Shown: in pieces, positions 40,422 through 49,218 of the stretch
Layout of the letters: each line of letters starts with the position of its first letter
Numbering within the stretch: the first letter of the stretch is position 1
From: Ochrobactrum chromiisoli
GTDB taxonomy: Bacteria > Pseudomonadota > Alphaproteobacteria > Rhizobiales > Rhizobiaceae
NCBI RefSeq assembly: GCF_026241335.1
Contig: NZ_JAPHAV010000001.1
Coordinates: 372,001-436,000 of the forward strand
Length of the DNA: 64,000 nucleotides
Reading direction: 5' to 3'
Translations under genes and position numbers: made by a program
The notes under the pieces: generated by a model
The model's database searches: none
What the model was told of the DNA's origin: nothing
What the model saw: the letters and a program-made list of their open reading frames with translations, nothing else

Positions 40422-41533
40422 CAGTACACAATCACCGAGCGGATGGACTTGCCTTCATGCATCAGATCAAACGCCGTGTTGATCTCATCAAGCGGCATGG
40501 TGTGGGTGATGAGGCTGTCGATGTCGATCTTGCCTTCCATGTACCAGTCAACGATTTTCGGCACGTCGGTACGACCGCGTGCGCCGCCAAACGCCGTACC
40601 CTTCCAGACGCGTCCGGTGACGAGCTGGAATGGACGTGTCGCGATTTCCTTGCCGGCTTCGGCCACGCCGATGATGATCGATTCACCCCAGCCGCGATGG
40701 CAGCATTCCAGCGCCTGACGCATGACATCGGTGTTGCCGGTGGCATCGAACGAATAATCGGCGCCGCCGTCCGTCAGGTCTTGAATGGCTTGCACGACCT
40801 TGTCATTGCCGATTTCGCGCGGGTTGATAAAGTCGGTCATGCCGAATTTCTTGGCCATTTCCACCTTGGATGGATTGATGTCCACACCAATGATCTTGTC
40901 TGCACCAACCATGCGCGCGCCCTGAATGACATTGAGGCCAATGCCGCCAAGACCGAACACAACAACATTGGAACCCGGACGAACTTTTGCCGTGTAAATA
41001 ACCGCGCCAATGCCGGTGGTGACGCCGCAACCAATATAGCAGATTTTGTCAAAAGGCGCGTCTTCGCGAACCTTGGCAACTGCGATTTCCGGCAGAACGG
41101 TGAAGTTCGAGAAGGTCGAGCAGCCCATATAATGGAACACTTCGCCGCCGTCGCATGAAAAGCGGGTGGTGCGGTCTGGCATCAGGCCCTGACCCTGCGT
41201 TGCGCGGATCGAGGTGCATAGGTTCGAACGCTGCGACAGGCAGGTTTTGCACTGGCGGCATTCCGGCGTGTAAAGCGGGATCACGTGATCGCCCGGTTTG
41301 ACCGAGGTCACACCGGCACCCACTTCGCGCACAATGCCAGCACCTTCATGGCCTAGGATTGCCGGAAACTTGCCTTCTGAATCAAGACCGGAAAGCGTGT
41401 AGGCGTCGGTATGGCAAACGCCGGTCGCCATGATTTCGACCAGCACTTCGCCAGCGCGTGGGCCACCGATTTCAACGGTTTCGATGGTGAGCGGCTTTTT
41501 TGCCTCCCAGGCAACGGCTGCGCGTGATTTCAT
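40421..41533 (-). CDS. frmA: S-(hydroxymethyl)glutathione dehydrogenase (class III alcohol dehydrogenase)
   Basis: Oxidises the spontaneous adduct of formaldehyde and glutathione with NAD, giving S-formylglutathione for FghA. There are 370 residues. Catalytic zinc ligands lie in ATGVCHTD and GHEGAGIV, the structural-zinc cysteines in [17 protein letters not shown], and the Rossmann motif is [11 protein letters not shown]. The FrmA/class III pattern includes [19 protein letters not shown]. It lies 26 bases after frmR and overlaps the ElaA-type gene by one base. Expression should be induced by formaldehyde through FrmR. Confidence 0.97.
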   Translation of the reverse strand: MKSRAAVAWEAKKPLTIETVEIGGPRAGEVLVEIMATGVCHTDAYTLSGLDSEGKFPAILGHEGAGIVREVGAGVTSVKPGDHVIPLYTPECRQCKTCLSQRSNLCTSIRATQGQGLMPDRTTRFSCDGGEVFHYMGCSTFSNFTVLPEIAVAKVREDAPFDKICYIGCGVTTGIGAVIYTAKVRPGSNVVVFGLGGIGLNVIQGARMVGADKIIGVDINPSKVEMAKKFGMTDFINPREIGNDKVVQAIQDLTDGGADYSFDATGNTDVMRQALECCHRGWGESIIIGVAEAGKEIATRPFQLVTGRVWKGTAFGGARGRTDVPKIVDWYMEGKIDIDSLITHTMPLDEINTAFDLMHEGKSIRSVIVY

Positions 41534-41559
41534 GTTTGCAATCCTTTTTTCCGTGCGAC

Positions 41560-41850
41560 CTATTTCAGATAAGTGCGCAAAATCCGCATGATTTCGTCGA
41601 TCTCTGCATCGGGATCAGCCACAGCATTTTGCGCTATCGTTTCGCGTGCTTTTCCGAATGTCTCGCGAAAATGGCTTTCCAGCACTTCCGCCATCAATCC
41701 GTTGGCAGCCCCGCGCATTGCTGCAATCTGCTGCAAAAGGGCCGCACATTCCGTACCTTCTTCCACCGCACGCTCCAGCGCCTCGGCCTGCCCTTTAATA
41801 CGGCGCAGGCGCGTCAAAGCGCGCTTCTTGTCTTCCGGTGAATGCGGCAT
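41560..41850 (-). CDS. frmR: Formaldehyde-sensing repressor FrmR
   Basis: A 96-residue all-helical repressor of the CsoR/RcnR/FrmR family. It begins [20 protein letters not shown], and the residues needed for formaldehyde sensing are all present: Pro2, Cys35 (in GTECAAL) and His60 (in LESHFRE). [15 protein letters not shown] is nearly identical to enterobacterial FrmR as I recall it. Formaldehyde cross-links Pro2 and Cys35 and releases DNA. The ATG follows CGGGAGA. The putative operator at 41879-41895 lies 29 bases upstream. First gene of the frm operon. Confidence 0.95.
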   Translation of the reverse strand: MPHSPEDKKRALTRLRRIKGQAEALERAVEEGTECAALLQQIAAMRGAANGLMAEVLESHFRETFGKARETIAQNAVADPDAEIDEIMRILRTYLK

Positions 41851-41878
41851 GGAATCTCCCGATTTTCACGAAGCCTAT

Positions 41879-41895
41879 ATACTATAGGGGAGTAT
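41879..41895. promoter_or_regulatory. Probable FrmR operator
   Basis: ATACT-ATAGGGG-AGTAT: five-base inverted arms around a spacer with a G-tract. Sites of the RcnR/FrmR type have this TACT-(G tract)-AGTA layout. It lies 29 bases upstream of the frmR ATG, where binding would block the promoter, predicting autoregulation of the whole frm operon. Confidence 0.78.
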
Positions 41896-41961
41896 GTCAA
41901 TTGCTCCCGAATTGCCTTTTGTGAGCATGGTTTTCTCAGCAATTGGCGTGGCCCGGATTTT

Positions 41962-42036
41962 ATAGCATTTCCAGCAAAAGTGCGAAGTGGTTTTGCATCG
42001 GATAATGCGTAAAAACAAACAGTTACAGCGGTTCAA
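41962..42036. repeat. Palindromic intergenic repeat, copy 2
   Basis: AGCATTTCCAGCAAAAGTGC, then GAAGTGGTTTTGCATCGGAT, then AATGCGTAAAAACAAA through GAGCGGTTC-like GCGGTTC. It resembles a dispersed repeat type I recall from Rhizobiales intergenic regions, and shares blocks with the element at 26271-26316. It lies between frmR and the following acetyltransferase gene, ending close to the latter's stop. Confidence 0.6.
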
Positions 42037-42038
42037 TC

Positions 42039-42488
42039 TTAACTGGAGCTGCTGTAAGCCTCAAGCTTGAGATGCAACAGCGGATAAGGGCGTCCCTGAT
42101 CATCCGTTTCCGAACGACCTGTTTCGACAAAACCCACATGGCGATAAAAGCCTAAGCCTTGCGTGTTCTGCTCGTTCACATCAACGGTTAGCGTGCCGCG
42201 TTTTTTCGCGTGCGCAATCATATGTTTGCCAATACCCTTGCCGCGCTGATCGGGCGAAATGAACAGGCTGTCGATATTGTTATCGGTCATGCCCATGAAG
42301 CCGACCGGTTTGCCCTCATCCTCGATAACATCGACTTCCACATTTGGCAGATATTGTTCGCCGACCAGCTTTTCGATCTCATCGAAATCTTCACGGCTGA
42401 GAAAATCGTGCGTTGCCAGCACGCTTGCGCGCCAGATAGCCGTAAGGGCAGGGGCGTCGGCAGGTTTGGATTTTCGGATATGGATCAT
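42039..42488 (-). CDS. GNAT family N-acetyltransferase
   Basis: A 149-residue acetyltransferase starting MIHIRKSKPADAPALTAIWR. The acetyl-CoA site is FISPDQRGKGIGKHMIAHA and the C-terminal NEQNTQGLGFYRHVGFVETG is typical of the YjaB-like subgroup. The substrate is unknown. The start at 42486-42488 follows AAGGAGCG; a longer frame to 42515 is less likely. It is divergent from hrpB, with start codons 56 bases apart, so the two share a compact promoter region. Confidence 0.88.
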   Translation of the reverse strand: MIHIRKSKPADAPALTAIWRASVLATHDFLSREDFDEIEKLVGEQYLPNVEVDVIEDEGKPVGFMGMTDNNIDSLFISPDQRGKGIGKHMIAHAKKRGTLTVDVNEQNTQGLGFYRHVGFVETGRSETDDQGRPYPLLHLKLEAYSSSS

Positions 42489-42544
42489 CGTCGCTCCTTG
42501 TGTGATAAGCACCAAAGCAACGCCTTTATAATACGGAATTTCAT

Positions 42545-45001
42545 TTGACGAGTCTGCCCGATCTTCCCGTTATCCGCATTCTGCCGCAACTGGATGCCGC
42601 TTTTGCCAATGATGCAAGTGCAGTTCTGGTTGCCCCTCCCGGCGCGGGTAAGACAACGCTGGTGCCACTGCATTTTTTAAATGCAAGCTGGCGCGGCGAT
42701 GGCATGATTGTGCTGCTTGAGCCGCGCCGACTGGCAGCACGCGCGAGCGCCCGCCGTATGGCGCAGATCTTGGGTGAAGAGCTGGGCGAAACGGTCGGCT
42801 ATCGTATGCGCCTTGAAAGCAAGGTCTCGGCCAAGACCAAAATCCTCGTCGTTACCGAGGGCGTTTTCGCACGCATGATCCTTGATGATCCCGATCTTAA
42901 AGGTGTCGCCGCAGTCCTGTTTGATGAGTTTCACGAGCGTAGCCTTGATGCTGATTTTGGTCTGGCGCTGGCGCTTGATGTGCAGACCGCTCTGCGTGAT
43001 GACCTCAAGATACTCGTCATGTCGGCAACGCTGGATGGTGCGCGGGTAGCCTCACTTTTAGGTGATGCGCCGATTATTGAGAGCGAAGGTCGCGCGTTTC
43101 CTGTCGATATTCGCCACCGCGAGCGCAAGCCGGATCAGCGCATTGAAGATGCGATGGTAAGCGCCATCCGTGAAGCGCTGGCGGACGAAACGGGCAGCAT
43201 TCTCGCTTTCCTTCCCGGTCAGGGCGAGATCGAACGCACCGCAGCAAGCCTGGAAAAATTCCTGCCTGCCAATATCATTCTCGCGCCGCTTTATGGCGCA
43301 ATGGAGGGCCGAGATCAGGATGCGGCAATCAAGCCAGCGCCCACAGGTTTCCGCAAGGTCGTGCTGGCAACATCCATTGCCGAAACCTCCATCACCATCG
43401 ATGGGGTTCGGGTGGTGATCGATTCTGGCCTTGCCCGCCTGCCAAAATACGAACCTGCTACGGGCCTCACGCGTCTTGAGACGGTGCGCACGTCACGCGC
43501 AAGTGCTGATCAGCGGGCTGGTCGCGCCGGTCGTACCGAGCCGGGCATCGCTATTCGCCTCTGGCATCAGGGTCAAACGGCGTCACTCCCTGCTTTCTCG
43601 CCGCCCGAAATTCTGGAGGCCGATCTTTCCGGCCTTGTGCTTGATGCGGCTGCTTGGGGCGTGACCGATCCAGCAACTTTGTCGCTGCTCGATAAGCCAC
43701 CCGCACCCGCGCTCAAAGAAGCCAAAGCGCTGCTCGTGCGGCTTGGTGCGCTGGATGATGACGGACGCCTAACCGCCGATGGCGAGGCCATGCGCTCACT
43801 GGCACTCCCTGCGCGTCTGGCGCATATGGTGGCGGAAGCGGGAAAACGCGGCGAGGCTTTGCGGGCAGCAGAACTCGCCATGCTTTTGACCGAGCGTGGT
43901 CTTGGTGGCAATGAAACCGATCTCGATACGCGCATGTCGCGGTTCCGCAATGATCGTTCTGATCGCGCGCACCGCGCAAAAAATCTCGCGAAGCGACTGA
44001 CAACCAATGTGCCCAACAAAGGCGAAGCAGCAGGTTCAAGTGTTGGTCGTATGTTGATTGACGCCTATCCAGACCGTATCGCTAAGGCGCGTGGCGCAAC
44101 GGGGCAATTTCTGCTGGCCAATGGGCGTGGTGGCGAAGTCGATCCAGCGATCAGCCTCAGCCGTGCGCAATGGCTGGTGGTGGCCGATATGTCGGGTAAA
44201 GCAGGCCGTGCGCGTATCTTGTCTGCGGCAGAAGTGTCAGAGACGGAAATCCGTGCAGCCCTCGGCAATAAGATCGAGAGCGGACGACAGATCGTCTATG
44301 ATGCGGACAAGAACGCGCTGCGTGCGCGTGAAGCCGTGCGCATCGGCGCGATTGCTTTGTCGGAGAAGCCATTGGCTGCGCCTTCGGGTGCGGTTGCTGA
44401 TGAGGGCGTCATCGCTGCCGTGCGCGAGCATGGTTTGCAGATTCTGCCATGGGGCAAAGAAGCCGAAATTCTGCGCCGTCGTCTCGGCTGGCTTTATCGC
44501 GGGCTTGGCGATCCATGGCCATCGATGGATGACGACAATCTTGTTGAACGTCTTGATGACTGGTTGCTGCCATTTCTCACAGGCGAGGCGCAACTCGACC
44601 GCATCCCGGCGCATGTGCTGAAAAACGGTTTGATGAGCCTTGTGCCGTTTGACCTGCAACGCAGCGTCGATCAGCTGGCACCGACGCATTTTGAGGTGCC
44701 GACCGGCTCGAATATTCCGATCCGTTATGATGCGGATGAGCCGATCCTGGCCGTTCGTGTACAGGAGTTATTCGGGTTGAGCATTCACCCGGCCATTGCC
44801 AATGGCAAAGTACCGCTCCTGCTGGAGCTGCTTTCGCCTGCCCATCGACCAATCCAGATCACGCGCGATCTTCCGGGCTTCTGGGCTGGCTCATGGGCCG
44901 ATGTGCGCACCGACATGCGTGGTCGCTATCCGCGTCATGTCTGGCCGGAAGATCCGGCCAATGCGCAAGCGACGCGCAGAGCAAAACCGCGCGGCACTTG
45001 A
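42545..45001 (+). CDS. hrpB: ATP-dependent helicase HrpB
   Basis: An 818-residue DEAH-type helicase. Walker A APPGAGKTT is at residues 29-37, the DEAH-equivalent box is LFDEFHERSLD near 127, then SATLDGARV, and the helicase C motifs TSIAETSITIDGVRVVIDSGL and QRAGRAGRTEPG. The C-terminal HrpB-specific region ends in a motif set RYPRHVWPEDP, typical of the family. The natural role is poorly known. The reading frame begins with TTG at 42545, with GGAATTTCA before it; no ATG is available near the conserved N-terminus, so a TTG start is likely. It is convergent with the DUF120-like gene with only six bases between stops. Confidence 0.94.
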   Translation: MTSLPDLPVIRILPQLDAAFANDASAVLVAPPGAGKTTLVPLHFLNASWRGDGMIVLLEPRRLAARASARRMAQILGEELGETVGYRMRLESKVSAKTKILVVTEGVFARMILDDPDLKGVAAVLFDEFHERSLDADFGLALALDVQTALRDDLKILVMSATLDGARVASLLGDAPIIESEGRAFPVDIRHRERKPDQRIEDAMVSAIREALADETGSILAFLPGQGEIERTAASLEKFLPANIILAPLYGAMEGRDQDAAIKPAPTGFRKVVLATSIAETSITIDGVRVVIDSGLARLPKYEPATGLTRLETVRTSRASADQRAGRAGRTEPGIAIRLWHQGQTASLPAFSPPEILEADLSGLVLDAAAWGVTDPATLSLLDKPPAPALKEAKALLVRLGALDDDGRLTADGEAMRSLALPARLAHMVAEAGKRGEALRAAELAMLLTERGLGGNETDLDTRMSRFRNDRSDRAHRAKNLAKRLTTNVPNKGEAAGSSVGRMLIDAYPDRIAKARGATGQFLLANGRGGEVDPAISLSRAQWLVVADMSGKAGRARILSAAEVSETEIRAALGNKIESGRQIVYDADKNALRAREAVRIGAIALSEKPLAAPSGAVADEGVIAAVREHGLQILPWGKEAEILRRRLGWLYRGLGDPWPSMDDDNLVERLDDWLLPFLTGEAQLDRIPAHVLKNGLMSLVPFDLQRSVDQLAPTHFEVPTGSNIPIRYDADEPILAVRVQELFGLSIHPAIANGKVPLLLELLSPAHRPIQITRDLPGFWAGSWADVRTDMRGRYPRHVWPEDPANAQATRRAKPRGT

Positions 45002-45007
45002 TGACGA

Positions 45008-45466
45008 TCAAGAATGCAGAACCACGTGAACCTCATCCTGATCGCGGATGTTGAGGCTTTCACGGATACGCTTTTCTGAGATCAGCTCAAGGCAATCGTG
45101 CATATGCGATCCGATACGCCGGAAAACCCACACATTCATGGAATGGGAATGCGCGTGAAGCGTGGCCCGCCAAGCCTGCCCTGTGCCGCGGCGCGGCTTG
45201 AAAAGCTTGCGCCGCAGGCTGTTGTTCGCAATTTCGTGCTGTGGGATAACGATGCTCGGTGGAACGAGGCCGCGATCCAGCGCCTTTAGCTGTTTGCGAT
45301 GGCTTCGCAGAATGGGTGGATATTCCACGATCTGCACATTCAATGAGCCGGAAGCAAACCGATCCGGCCAGTCGCTAGGTGCATTCAAAAGTTTTTTCTT
45401 ACCCGGAATAACAAGCTCTGAATGCCTGCCCAAGCCTGATGATATCTTCCCCCTGAAGATAACCAT
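45008..45466 (-). CDS. Protein resembling archaeal CTP-dependent riboflavin kinase (DUF120-like)
   Basis: A 152-residue cytoplasmic protein I do not recognise as a named bacterial family. Its layout follows the archaeal riboflavin kinase/DUF120 barrel: a Gly-rich start FRGKISSGLGRHSELVIPG (residues 4-22), GSLNV at 40-44 where archaeal enzymes carry a G-T-L-N metal/nucleotide motif, and a C-terminal LELISEKRIRESLNIRDQDE resembling their LRxxLxLxDGDxV ending. Thr is replaced by Ser in the G-x-L-N motif. Bacteria normally use RibF for this reaction, so catalysis is unproven. The ATG follows TAGGAGGG, a very strong ribosome site. Single gene, convergent with hrpB, upstream of the divergent regB. 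Confidence 0.5.
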   Translation of the reverse strand: MVIFRGKISSGLGRHSELVIPGKKKLLNAPSDWPDRFASGSLNVQIVEYPPILRSHRKQLKALDRGLVPPSIVIPQHEIANNSLRRKLFKPRRGTGQAWRATLHAHSHSMNVWVFRRIGSHMHDCLELISEKRIRESLNIRDQDEVHVVLHS

Positions 45467-45751
45467 GCGTGCCCTCCTACGCTTGTTATTGGGTGTTATA
45501 AATTATTCACAAAATTGACACAATTTATCTGGGCGCGCCCTGAAGGCAACGTGATTGCGCTTAAAGCCCAGTAAACTAAGGGGTATCCGTCATTGCTTGT
45601 TAAGCTGCGACTGGATGACACAGTTCTGCTTGCATGAATATTTGCGCTGTCGCATAAGAAGCCAAAAGCGGTTTTGTTCTCGTCAGCTTTTTTGATCGGT
45701 ATTTTTGAGCACAAAACTGTTTCACATTTTCTGGAATGTCTGGGAGTGGCT

Positions 45752-47062
45752 ATGCACGCAGAATTCGATAATCGCGCTTCCAATCTCTCACGCAGGCCAC
45801 GTCTGACTACATTGGTGCGTTTGCGCTGGTTGGCTATTGCGGGGCAGACAGCGGCAGTTTTGTTCGTGGCGCTTTATCTGCAATTCAGCTTCGCAATCAG
45901 CATTTGCCTCGCCTTGATTTCATCTTCAGCCTGGCTCAATCTCTATCTGGCTTTTCGCTTTCCAAACAATCATCGGCTCAATCCCGATGCTGCAAGTCTG
46001 GTGCTGGCTTTCGATATTCTGCAATTGGCGGGGCTGCTTTATCTCACCGGTGGTTTGCAGAACCCGTTTATCATTTTGATGATTGCGCCTGTCATTATCT
46101 CGGCGACATCGCTTTCGGTCAGGCATACCTTGGCGCTGGCATTGCTGGTGGTTTTTTGCACCACGTTTTTGTTGATGCATCACCGCCCTTTGCCCTGGTA
46201 TCCGGGTGAAACACTGGTTTTGCCGTTTCTTTTTGTGGGCGGCATCTGGTGCGCCATCATTTCGGCGCTGGGCTTTACCGGCGTCTACGCCTATCGCATC
46301 GCCGAAGAAACCCGACAGTTAGGCGACGCTTTGACGGCAACGGAACTCATACTCCAGCGTGAGCAGCATCTGACCGCGCTTGACGGGCTTGCCGCTGCTG
46401 CCGCCCATGAACTGGGAACACCCCTTGCCACCATCACACTTGTGGTCAAGGAAATGCAGCGCACCTATGCAAAAAAGCCCGATAGCGACCCCGCATTGGC
46501 GGAAGATATTGCGTTGCTGCAATCGCAGGCAGCGCGCTGTCGCGAAATTTTGCAGCGACTGACCAGCCTGTCTTCGGAAAATGAAGAACATATGTCACGT
46601 TTGCCGTTCTCGTCGCTGATCGAGGAAGTGATTGAGCCGCATCGCAACTTTGGTGTTGCGCTTGAGGTTACAAAGATTGATGGACCCAAGCCTGAACCGG
46701 TTGTGCGTCGCAACCCGGGTCTGCTTTATGGACTTGGCAATCTGGTGGAAAATGCCGTCGATTTTGCAAGCGACAAGGTGAGCGTGACCTGGGGTTGGAC
46801 CGACGCTCATGTGACAGTGACCATCGAAGATGATGGCGAAGGGTTCAAGCCGGAAATTCTTGACCGAATCGGTGAGCCCTACATGACCAGTCGCGACAGC
46901 ACGCATAATGGCGGTGGCGGACTTGGTCTGGGGCTATTTATTGCGAAAACCTTGCTGGAGCGTTCGGGCGCGCAGATCAGCTTCAGAAACCGCAAGAATC
47001 CGGGACAGGGTGCGGAAGTGAAGGTGGTTTGGCCACGCGCCGCCTTCATTGTAAGCCAATGA
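45752..47062 (+). CDS. regB: Redox-sensing histidine kinase RegB/PrrB/ActS
   Basis: A membrane kinase of 436 residues controlling redox-dependent gene expression with RegA. Six membrane segments occupy about residues 25-185. The quinone-site heptapeptide GGLQNPF is at 100-106. The phosphorylated His is near 219 in AAAAHELGTPLA; Cys263 in SQAARCREIL is at the position of the redox-active cysteine of RegB. The ATPase domain has N-box NLVENAVDFA, DDGEGF and GGGGLGLGLFIAK. The ATG at 45752 follows GGGAGT; the frame extends to 45674 without support. regA lies 226 bases downstream. Confidence 0.95.
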   Translation: MHAEFDNRASNLSRRPRLTTLVRLRWLAIAGQTAAVLFVALYLQFSFAISICLALISSSAWLNLYLAFRFPNNHRLNPDAASLVLAFDILQLAGLLYLTGGLQNPFIILMIAPVIISATSLSVRHTLALALLVVFCTTFLLMHHRPLPWYPGETLVLPFLFVGGIWCAIISALGFTGVYAYRIAEETRQLGDALTATELILQREQHLTALDGLAAAAAHELGTPLATITLVVKEMQRTYAKKPDSDPALAEDIALLQSQAARCREILQRLTSLSSENEEHMSRLPFSSLIEEVIEPHRNFGVALEVTKIDGPKPEPVVRRNPGLLYGLGNLVENAVDFASDKVSVTWGWTDAHVTVTIEDDGEGFKPEILDRIGEPYMTSRDSTHNGGGGLGLGLFIAKTLLERSGAQISFRNRKNPGQGAEVKVVWPRAAFIVSQ

Positions 47063-47288
47063 AACCATTCAATATTCTATAAACCTGCGCCGTGAATTTC
47101 TTTTATATAAAAAGAAAAGGCTGTTTTGATCTTTGAGTCTTTGCTTCAAAAGCACGTGTAAATACAAGGATTTGCCTGCCTCTAATATGGCATTTTTTTG
47201 TTCGGATTGCCTCAACAATTCAATGGCTATTTGACTTTTTGACGCAGGGGTATCAATAAGGGAATAAAAATACAGGCAGGAAGCACCC

Positions 47289-47852
47289 ATGGAAGACTTG
47301 AAGCAGGAAGACACCGAAGCCATTGGCAACGATCCCACCCTCCTTCTGGTTGATGATGACAAGCCTTTCTTGCAGCGTCTGGCGCGTGCCATGGAAGGCC
47401 GTGGCTTTCAGGTGACGACTGCAGAATCGGTTGAAGAAGGTATTGCTGCAGCGAAAGCCGCAGCACCCGCTTATGCTGTGGTCGACATGCGCCTTGGCGA
47501 TGGAAATGGCCTTGATGTCATCGAAGCCATTCGTTCGCGCCGCACCGATACGCGTGCAATCGTGTTGACCGGCTATGGCAATATCGCGACGGCTGTGAAC
47601 GCAGTGAAGCTTGGTGCAATCGACTATCTTTCCAAGCCTGCCGATGCCGATGAGGTTTTCGCGGCTCTGACCCGGCGTCCGGGCGAAAAAGTCGCGCCAC
47701 CGGAAAATCCGATGTCTGCCGACCGGGTTCGCTGGGAACATATTCAACGCGTTTATGAAATGTGTGAGCGCAATGTTTCCGAAACGGCGCGCCGTCTCAA
47801 TATGCATCGCCGTACTTTGCAGCGGATTCTGGCCAAGCGCGCGCCGCGCTAG
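47289..47852 (+). CDS. regA: Redox response regulator RegA/PrrA/ActR
   Basis: Partner of RegB, 187 residues. The receiver has the acidic pocket LLLVDDDKPFL, phosphorylation site Asp66 in VVDMRLGDGNG, and KPADADEV with the conserved Lys. A proline-containing linker (KVAPPENP) leads to the DNA-binding Fis-type helix-turn-helix VSETARRLNMHRRTLQRIL near the C-terminus, as in the RegA family. The long, T-rich 226-base gap after regB could contain its own promoter. In relatives it controls respiration, and nitrogen or carbon pathways under low oxygen. Confidence 0.96.
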   Translation: MEDLKQEDTEAIGNDPTLLLVDDDKPFLQRLARAMEGRGFQVTTAESVEEGIAAAKAAAPAYAVVDMRLGDGNGLDVIEAIRSRRTDTRAIVLTGYGNIATAVNAVKLGAIDYLSKPADADEVFAALTRRPGEKVAPPENPMSADRVRWEHIQRVYEMCERNVSETARRLNMHRRTLQRILAKRAPR

Positions 47853-47861
47853 TCAGTTGGG

Positions 47862-48356
47862 TTAATCAATGTCTGTCTCGGGGACATTGAGACCTGCAAG
47901 CTCTGCTATCGTCAGGCGTGCAGCACCCGCTCGTGCGAAGCGCAGCATCAGCGCCTTGCGGGTCGCGCCGGGAAGCTTGTGTTCCGGCGCATCGCGTAGA
48001 ATTTCAGCCCCATAACCATCCGATAAGATAAAGCCGCAATCGTCCGGGAAGATGTCGCGTGGCACAGATGGATGTGTCGCAAAAAACAGCCGGTCGCAAT
48101 AGGCGCGATAGTCCGGCCATTTCCGATCTGCCTTCCAGTCTTCGATGGATGATTTAATCTCAACAATCCAGATTTCGCTTTTGCGACTGACAGCGATCAG
48201 ATCAGCACGCCGTCCTGAAGCAAGTGGCAATTCGGGCAGCGTTGCCAATCCCATGTCCAGAAACAGGCGTTGTACACCGCGACGCACGAGCATCGCGTTT
48301 TCAGATTGCCTTCCATCGGAAAGCGGGTGGGTTTTGTGGGGAATCACGATTGGCAT
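47862..48356 (-). CDS. mmcB: MmcB family DNA repair protein
   Basis: A 164-residue protein of the MmcB family, a PD-(D/E)xK nuclease-like group linked to the DNA damage response in alphaproteobacteria. The fold core is visible: GRRADLIAVSRKSEIWIVEIKSS with Asp, Glu and Lys of the nuclease-like motif, then DWKADRKWPDYRAYCDRLFF. The ATG at 48354-48356 lacks a good ribosome site; a longer frame from a TTG at 48398 has none either. It is convergent with regA, with nine bases between stops, and diverges from the L,D-transpeptidase gene. Confidence 0.87.
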   Translation of the reverse strand: MPIVIPHKTHPLSDGRQSENAMLVRRGVQRLFLDMGLATLPELPLASGRRADLIAVSRKSEIWIVEIKSSIEDWKADRKWPDYRAYCDRLFFATHPSVPRDIFPDDCGFILSDGYGAEILRDAPEHKLPGATRKALMLRFARAGAARLTIAELAGLNVPETDID

Positions 48357-48544
48357 GGCTGTATTGTGCGCTCCTGCCCGCGTGTCGGGCAAACACAAAA
48401 CACAACCGCGAGGAAAATGGCAAAAAAGAGGCTGCTCATAAATTTTTAAATCACGGTTAACGGCTGGTTAAGAATCCTCCCGCATATTTGCGACCAAGAG
48501 AGCAATGCGCTCGTGTTTTTGCTATTTTGGTCTGGGGGAAATTC

Positions 48545-49162
48545 ATGAAGTCTCGCGTCTTGCAACTGGCCGCAACGCTGCTTCTGGGCGGAATGCTCGC
48601 CGGCTGTTCCACTGTTGGTGGCACATTCTATACGGCATCCTATTCGTCGGTCAGCGATGCTGGTTATACAATTCCCGCCATTCCGAATGAAAAAATCCCG
48701 CAGCAATATCGTCGCCAGATCGTCAAATATCAGACCAACGAAGCGCCGGGCACGATTATCATCGATACGGGCGAGAAGTTCCTTTATCTGGTGCAGCCGG
48801 ATGGCAAAGCGATGCGTTACGGCATCGGCGTGGGTCGCGAAGGCTTCGGCTGGTCGGGAACAGCGCGTGTTGCCATGAAGCGTGAATGGCCGACATGGAC
48901 GCCACCAGCGGCTATGATCAAGCGTCAGCCGGAGCTGGCGAAATATCGCAACGGCATGCAACCCGGTCTCAAGAACCCGCTGGGTGCACGTGCGCTTTAT
49001 CTCTACAATAAGAGCGGCGACACCGGCTATCGTATTCATGGAACGCCGGAATGGTGGTCGATCGGCAAGGCGATGTCATCAGGCTGCGTTCGCATGATGA
49101 ATCAGGATATTCTAGATCTTTATGAGCGTGCCGAACAAGGAGCCAAGGTTATCGTCCGATAA
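48545..49162 (+). CDS. L,D-transpeptidase lipoprotein (YkuD)
   Basis: A 205-residue lipoprotein. Signal peptide MKSRVLQLAATLLLGGM with lipobox LAGC and acylated cysteine near residue 21. The YkuD domain starts near IIIDTGEKFLYLVQPDG and carries the catalytic signature HGTPE ... SSGCVRMMN with active-site cysteine near 182. Such enzymes make 3-3 peptidoglycan crosslinks or attach outer membrane proteins to peptidoglycan, as reported for Brucella and Agrobacterium relatives. The ATG at 48545 follows GGGGGAA; a longer frame from 48488 spoils the signal peptide. It ends at a strong terminator. Confidence 0.93.
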   Translation: MKSRVLQLAATLLLGGMLAGCSTVGGTFYTASYSSVSDAGYTIPAIPNEKIPQQYRRQIVKYQTNEAPGTIIIDTGEKFLYLVQPDGKAMRYGIGVGREGFGWSGTARVAMKREWPTWTPPAAMIKRQPELAKYRNGMQPGLKNPLGARALYLYNKSGDTGYRIHGTPEWWSIGKAMSSGCVRMMNQDILDLYERAEQGAKVIVR

Positions 49163-49173
49163 GATAAGATATA

Positions 49174-49200
49174 AAAAGGCCGCTGAAAAGCGGCCTTTTC
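49174..49200. terminator. Bidirectional terminator, L,D-transpeptidase / nfuA
   Basis: AAAAGGCCGCT (49175-49185), loop GAAA, AGCGGCCTTTT, giving eleven pairs with a U-run on either strand. It lies between two convergent genes. Confidence 0.9.
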
Positions 49201-49218
49201 GTTAGCAGTTATAAAGAC

